Assembly: GCA_001600455.1 (NCBI GenBank)
Contig: BCKC01000010.1
Span: 502,144 to 566,143, forward strand
From: Endocalyx cinctus
Taxonomy: Eukaryota > Ascomycota > Sordariomycetes > Amphisphaeriales > Apiosporaceae
Length of the DNA: 64,000 nt
Direction of reading: 5' to 3'
Shown here: in pieces, positions 59,401-64,000 of the stretch
How the letters are laid out: every line of letters begins with the position of its first letter
Numbering within the stretch: the first letter of the stretch is position 1
The notes under the pieces: model-generated
Databases searched by the model: none
Told to the model about the DNA's origin: nothing
Seen by the model: the letters and a program-made list of their open reading frames with translations, nothing else
Position numbers and translations under genes: made by a program

Positions 59401-60083
59401 ACTCGCCCTCACTTTCTCGCACGAATTCTCACGATGACGCACAAGACGTCGCCTCGCCAGCCCACAACGATATCACAAGTGGCACCCCTCCTTCGCAGCC
59501 GCAGCAACAGATGAAGCTAATGACGTTCCGGGAAATTCTCAATATCGGCTCAACAGAGCATAGAATCCAGAAGTTTGAAGATACGAGGGACCAATTCTGT
59601 GCTATGGATTCTGGGTTGGGACACTGGATTCTCCAAATGCAGAACGATGCGGCAACTACAAACGAATTTGCCGACTTCCCAGGTACCGGACCTCTGAATA
59701 ATCCACCCGTCCTACCCTCACCCACTGGTGCCGGCCTCGCAGGTTTAGGGCCGACACAGAGCCAGCCGCAACAGCAACAACAGCCATACTATCAGCAATA
59801 TCTAAGCGCGAGTAGTAACCCTAACTTGTCGGCTCGACCAGCTCGGGCGTCAATTGGCGGTCCACCGGTGCCTGGACAAGTGGGACAAGGAGGACCGATA
59901 AATGTATCGAGCGGTTTCGGCGGCTCTAGCGCAACAGGTAATTTACAGGTCGGCACCAAGAGCAAAGAGCTACTGCACGCGGCTGGTCAGTTCGGTAATA
60001 AAGGCGTCAAGAGCGGCATGAAATTGTTTAATAAGGGAAGAAACAAGCTTAGAGAAAGGGCGGGGGATAAACAATTTTTCTAA
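56491..60083 (+). CDS. large intrinsically disordered conserved fungal protein, 1153 residues
   Basis: Two exons, 56491-56546 and 56678-60083. The intron contains a C run and then a 25-base A run. Exon 1 encodes only 18 residues. The conserved block just after the junction is TNVNRTKTRKWVEAKVQNYDGDDWG, quoted here only in part as KTRKWVEAK and DGDDWG, followed by an acidic stretch (EYEEEDEEEEPEEPPP). Residues about 60-920 are Ser/Pro/Thr-rich and low in hydrophobics, hence probably disordered. Near 930-985 a folded patch (MTFREILNIGSTEHRIQKFEDTRD, given in part as REILNIGSTEHRI) occurs. The C-terminus is basic and helical (GNKGVKSGMKLFNKGRNKLRE). I believe this family is conserved in ascomycetes, but I cannot name it; a cytoskeletal or trafficking scaffold such as Aim21-type proteins is a guess only. 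Confidence 0.85.
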
Positions 60084-63000
60084 GGGGCTAAGAGTACGTA
60101 GGCGAAACCACACGATTAACATTTTCCTACCTTTGTTTCTTTTTTTCCATCAACTAGGAGAGAGATTGTTTAATGTATTCATGATTTTTGCTTCTTCTTT
60201 TCTTTTGTTCTTATTGGATTCATATCATTGTTTACGCTGCATGGAAAATACGTGGGTATCAAATGAAAGCAAGAAGTGGATTTTATTTCAAGCATTTGGC
60301 ACGCGTAGGGGATGATGTTGTTTTTGCCTCTAGCTTTTTCATTCTGTATAACGTAATATACGACATCAGAAAAATGGCTAATTCTTTTATGCCTTCATAT
60401 TTCTATCATGTAGTAGTAAATGTGATGGAGATGGGATACCTGTGCTTTTTTCTCTTTGGTGTTTCTAGTAATTGAACTAAGTACTCAAAAATTCAACCAT
60501 AGTAAATACATGTTTATTTCAACATTATTCAAGTTCGCCGTAACTACGGACTTATCACCCACTTAGCTAAGTACCTCGACGGAAATGTGACCGTTCATCT
60601 TGAATTGATTAGAATACCAAGCTTGATGATCCTCCACGTATCCTAGATGTAGTTAGCGAGCAAGGACTAGGAAGAGAAAGCAAACCAAAAAAAAAAAAAA
60701 AAAAAAAAAAAAAACTTTAGGTTTAGGCTCGGATCCGAGATTGCCTTTATTTTCTGCGCACGGATATATTTTCATCATGGGGTCTGAAGATTGAAGGAGT
60801 TGGAAAACAAGTAAATTGAATAATCCTTCAAAGCTGGCATGGGTTTTACGAGAAGAGGTTGGTAATAAGATACTAAACGTGCAAATGCTAAAACATGTAC
60901 ATGTATATGTACATGTACGTGTCCGTATCGGCCTTACTATTGTTTTACTCTAGTTACCTAAGTATATTTATTCTCTCTGTTTCTAAGAAACTACTGTAGT
61001 AACTTAATTACATAGTACAAAGTAATACACGGGATACGTAGTCGACTACGAAGGCATTTCCACTGGTATAGAAAGCTTCGAAGTGGATATCTTTTTTTTT
61101 TGGCGGGTTTTGTTATGAAATGGGTCTCAGTATATATACATAGTACACATGAAAAGTAGCGTGTTGATATTTATAGATACCGATTAATTAATTAATTCTG
61201 TGATCTCTCTCCACTACAGGCACGACGTATATTTGTCTGTCATATACATTTTGACATGGACCTCGGAACGAATCAGTTTAAAGTGTTACTCCGTACAGTT
61301 GGGTAAAGAAAGACAGAAATATTTCTGAGGTTGATATACTTGGAAAACCACCTACTCAGCTACTGTGTAAAGTGTACTCGCAACGCACCGCCACATATTA
61401 CGTCACATTGTTCAGATTTTCTTTTGAAGCGGTAGATTACTACGATAGTATATTATCATGTACATATAGGGAAGAATTGTAGGAATAGAAAGAAGAATAA
61501 GAAAGAATTAAGAAAATACCGTTAAAAGTTTACCGTTTCACATGTTTATCGGCATGGAGTCCTGGTCAAGTTTTAAGGTTATCGTCATTGGCGGATGTGC
61601 TCAGATCCCTTAACCTCGTAGCGTAATGTATATACATAGCAGATTCTTATTTCAAGAGCAAACATAAATATATCTTGAAGAAATATAATAAAGAATCTCG
61701 GTAAATATACAATAAGCTACGGGAGACGAGAAGCTGCACCACTAACGTCTATGTTGGTAAATCTTTTATTATATTTATACATATTCAGAGTTGGTGAGAG
61801 TCTCACGACATCGGATGACACCAATCCTGAATTACAATGACAGAGCGATATATAGCAACGTGGCGGGAGTTAATTACTTATTATAGTACATTGTGCTTCC
61901 TGTCAGATAGTTATACGGTTATCATTTGTAGACCAAGAAGAAAAAGAAAAAAAGAGTAGGCTGAGTTGAAAGAGGGCAAGGTTGAAGCATTATTCTTCAA
62001 GTAATTATACATTCTATTATTTACCGATAATAGAAACAAGAACCAGTTTGACGAGTATCGTGACTACGCTGTATGACTTCCAACTTCTCAGCCTCTGTGC
62101 CAGTGTGCATATCACCTGTCGTTTACTTCAATTTCAGCCATGCAGCTCAGCTAGATAGACGACAGACTGTCAGCCTTTACACACTGACAGGACTTCGCGG
62201 TATGTACATAAGAAAAAAACATATTTTTTTTTTCAACCCCCAGGGCTGACAGTATGGCGATGCTAAAATAAAACGGGATAATTATGATTATATGTACTCT
62301 GTACTCTGTACGTGATATGGATACAAATGAATGAGAACGTGGACAGCCACAGTGTTAATATAGGCCAATGATTGGATAAATAAGATGTACCTATTATATT
62401 CAGGAGGGGTGCCCCCAACTTATTTCAACTTATTTCACCCAATTGAAACAACCAATCGCATTTGACCTCGCCATCTTCTTTTCTTTTTTTCCCCCCTTCT
62501 TCTTCATTCCACCAGTGCTCACCCTCTCTCATCTTTATCTTTAACGTTATATGTCGCCGGGTATCCTCCCCCTTAAAAGATAAGTATACATACCTACTAC
62601 GTATACTATTATATACCTACCTAGATGCCCCTAGGTAGGTACTTAAGTAGGCAACTAAGTACCTAAGTTAGAAACATACAGTATCCATATTATTACTCAG
62701 TAATGGATTATACTACACCATTTACCCGCTTCTACTATTATATGTAGGTACCTTTCTGCTATACCCGTTTCCTCTCCCTACATATACCTACCTGGTAGCT
62801 ACTTAGGTTAGTACTTAATTGATCAACAGTGATCTGATTATCCACCGAATAGTGTGAACTCGATGAACGTTTTTTGCCACTAAATAAGATCAGTGGAGTC
62901 TCGCTTGGCGTTCTTACGGTACCCTTGATTGCTCGGTTCAAAAATAGGAGGAACAAGAGGGTCGCCCCCCTTCTTGTCATCTTAAAACTCAGTAACATCC

Positions 63001-64000
63001 CGGTTCTTCCAGCCCTGAAAGGACCCAAAAATCCAGCATTCACGTAACCTATCTCAGACCATTCTATTCTAGGGCTTACCATAGTGGACATTCTAATGTC
63101 CCAGGTGCCCAGGTAGCTCAGATAGGTTGTAGGCACCACCTCAATACTACCTTTCGCAATCCACTGTACCAATCTACATTAGTAGTGTCCCTGTAGTAGT
63201 GTACAGCATTAAATTGACATCCCGGCAATCACAATCTTACCCAGCTTCCGCCTCTCTCCTCTAGTCGAAGCTGTTGAGTTAGTTAGTAGTAAGGTGGGAT
63301 TGCCTCACTGTGTGGTCGAAGGATTTTGTGTTATACGCCAGCATATTGTATCGCACTTGTCGTCACTTTCTGCAACTTTAGCTTCTTATAATCTTTTTTT
63401 TTTCTCCCCTTTTTTTTTTTCTATTCATCATTACTCTCAATTCCGCCATCGTATCGCATCGCTACCGACTTTGCCTTCTTCGCGTCGCATTTTGCTCAGA
63501 TACATTCGGATGGAAGAGTGACCGGTAACTCCAAACCCTCCTCCCAAGGCCTCTCCACTCGTATCGACATAATCTTCGTCAATCAGCCAATACCTGTAGT
63601 CTTCGCAGTTCCCTTCCACCGCCAGCTGATCGACTAGTTTGACCTACGGTATCATTGCTTGAAATATCTCGTAATATCTACCTACCTTATCGGCGACTAG
63701 GAACCCTCATAATCTATCGCATATTCCTCCGTTCTTAGACTACGGTTTCCAAGCCATTCTTCTGGTATCGGCGAACAACCTGGGTATTGACCGCAACTCT
63801 CGACTAGGTCGCAAATTTAACTTAACTTCAGACTGGGGACAAGGGCCACTCTCTCTTCGTCGCGAATCTCTAATCATATTGCGTCTTTTCGTTAAATCTA
63901 TTCAATTAATATATTGTTCGCATACAATGGTGCAGATTTCATAGTTTAATTCCGGAATATTATTATTTTCAGCATTCATCCCAAACAGCCTTTACTTTTT
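60084..64000. other. gene-poor right end of the window
   Basis: No supported gene in 3.9 kb. Contents: the 3' region of the disordered-protein gene, a 28-base A run (60687-60714), a nested palindromic stretch of ACATGTACATGT type near 60894-60920, and CCTAGGTAGGTAC palindromes near 62610-62660. Two weak frames exist, 62759-63172 (minus, 137 codons) and 63294-63521 (plus). From about 63240 the plus strand becomes T/C-rich, as in promoters seen elsewhere in this window, so a plus-strand gene may start just beyond the edge. Confidence 0.5.
60687..60714. repeat. 28-base poly-A tract
   Basis: Uninterrupted A run downstream of the gene ending at 60083; too long and too far away to be a processing signal. 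Confidence 0.95.

Noticed and set aside
62759..63172. 137-codon minus-strand frame
   Set aside because: No recognisable domain; overlaps palindrome-rich and low-complexity DNA; no splice partner or promoter evidence.
1..64000. CRISPR arrays, prophage or bacterial operons
   Set aside because: Spliced genes and fungal families throughout; the tandem repeats present are microsatellites without spacers.

Overview
The window is nuclear DNA of a filamentous ascomycete, most likely a sordariomycete. Genes are split by short GT-AG introns of about 50-130 bases, often with CTAAC/CTAAT-like branch sites. GC-rich coding islands sit in AT-rich intergenic DNA full of homopolymers, microsatellites and CTAG/GTAC palindromes. 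Typical fungal families are present: NACHT-type NLRs, a fungal rhodopsin-domain membrane protein and an Ayg1-like hydrolase. The placement within the fungi is inferred from this content only. Layout: 1-7.5 kb is a gene-poor desert with one exon-like patch. 7538-11058 (+) encodes an NLR with an N-terminal alpha/beta-hydrolase domain and a NACHT ATPase. 11721-14482 (-) is an eight-exon MFS sugar transporter, and 15412-17509 (-) a cytochrome P450 with an apparent one-base frameshift. 17.5-23.2 kb is a second desert. 23198-24630 (+) is a rhodopsin-domain membrane protein, 25617-28934 (+) a large single-exon orphan protein, and 29778-30860 (+) a cytoplasmic GH43 glycosidase. 31281-34829 (-) is a class 3 lipase-domain protein and 36499-38641 (-) a divergent protein kinase. 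40051-40981 (+) is an SDR converging on an Ayg1-like hydrolase at 41115-42518 (-). 43883-44577 (-) is glucosamine-6-phosphate N-acetyltransferase and 46580-50042 (-) a second NLR. 50604-51921 (-) is an aldo-keto reductase, 53363-54407 (-) the Golgi t-SNARE Sed5, and 56491-60083 (+) a large disordered protein. The last 3.9 kb hold no gene I can support. How the genes fit together: GNA1 (UDP-GlcNAc/chitin precursor) and SED5 (Golgi traffic) are housekeeping genes. The rest looks accessory: two NLRs of different architecture (self/non-self recognition), carbohydrate uptake and turnover (MFS, GH43, KduD-like SDR, AKR) and secondary-metabolism types (P450, Ayg1-like hydrolase). No polyketide, peptide or terpene synthase is visible, so I do not call a biosynthetic cluster. 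The most notable observations are the Ser-to-Gly change at the nucleophile of the NLR hydrolase domain, the P450 frameshift, perfect hairpins in an enlarged MFS intron and again at 45.6 kb, and sharp GC changes inside single exons. Exon borders were set by eye from splice motifs and reading-frame continuity; where I summed exon lengths they give whole codons. No database search was possible.
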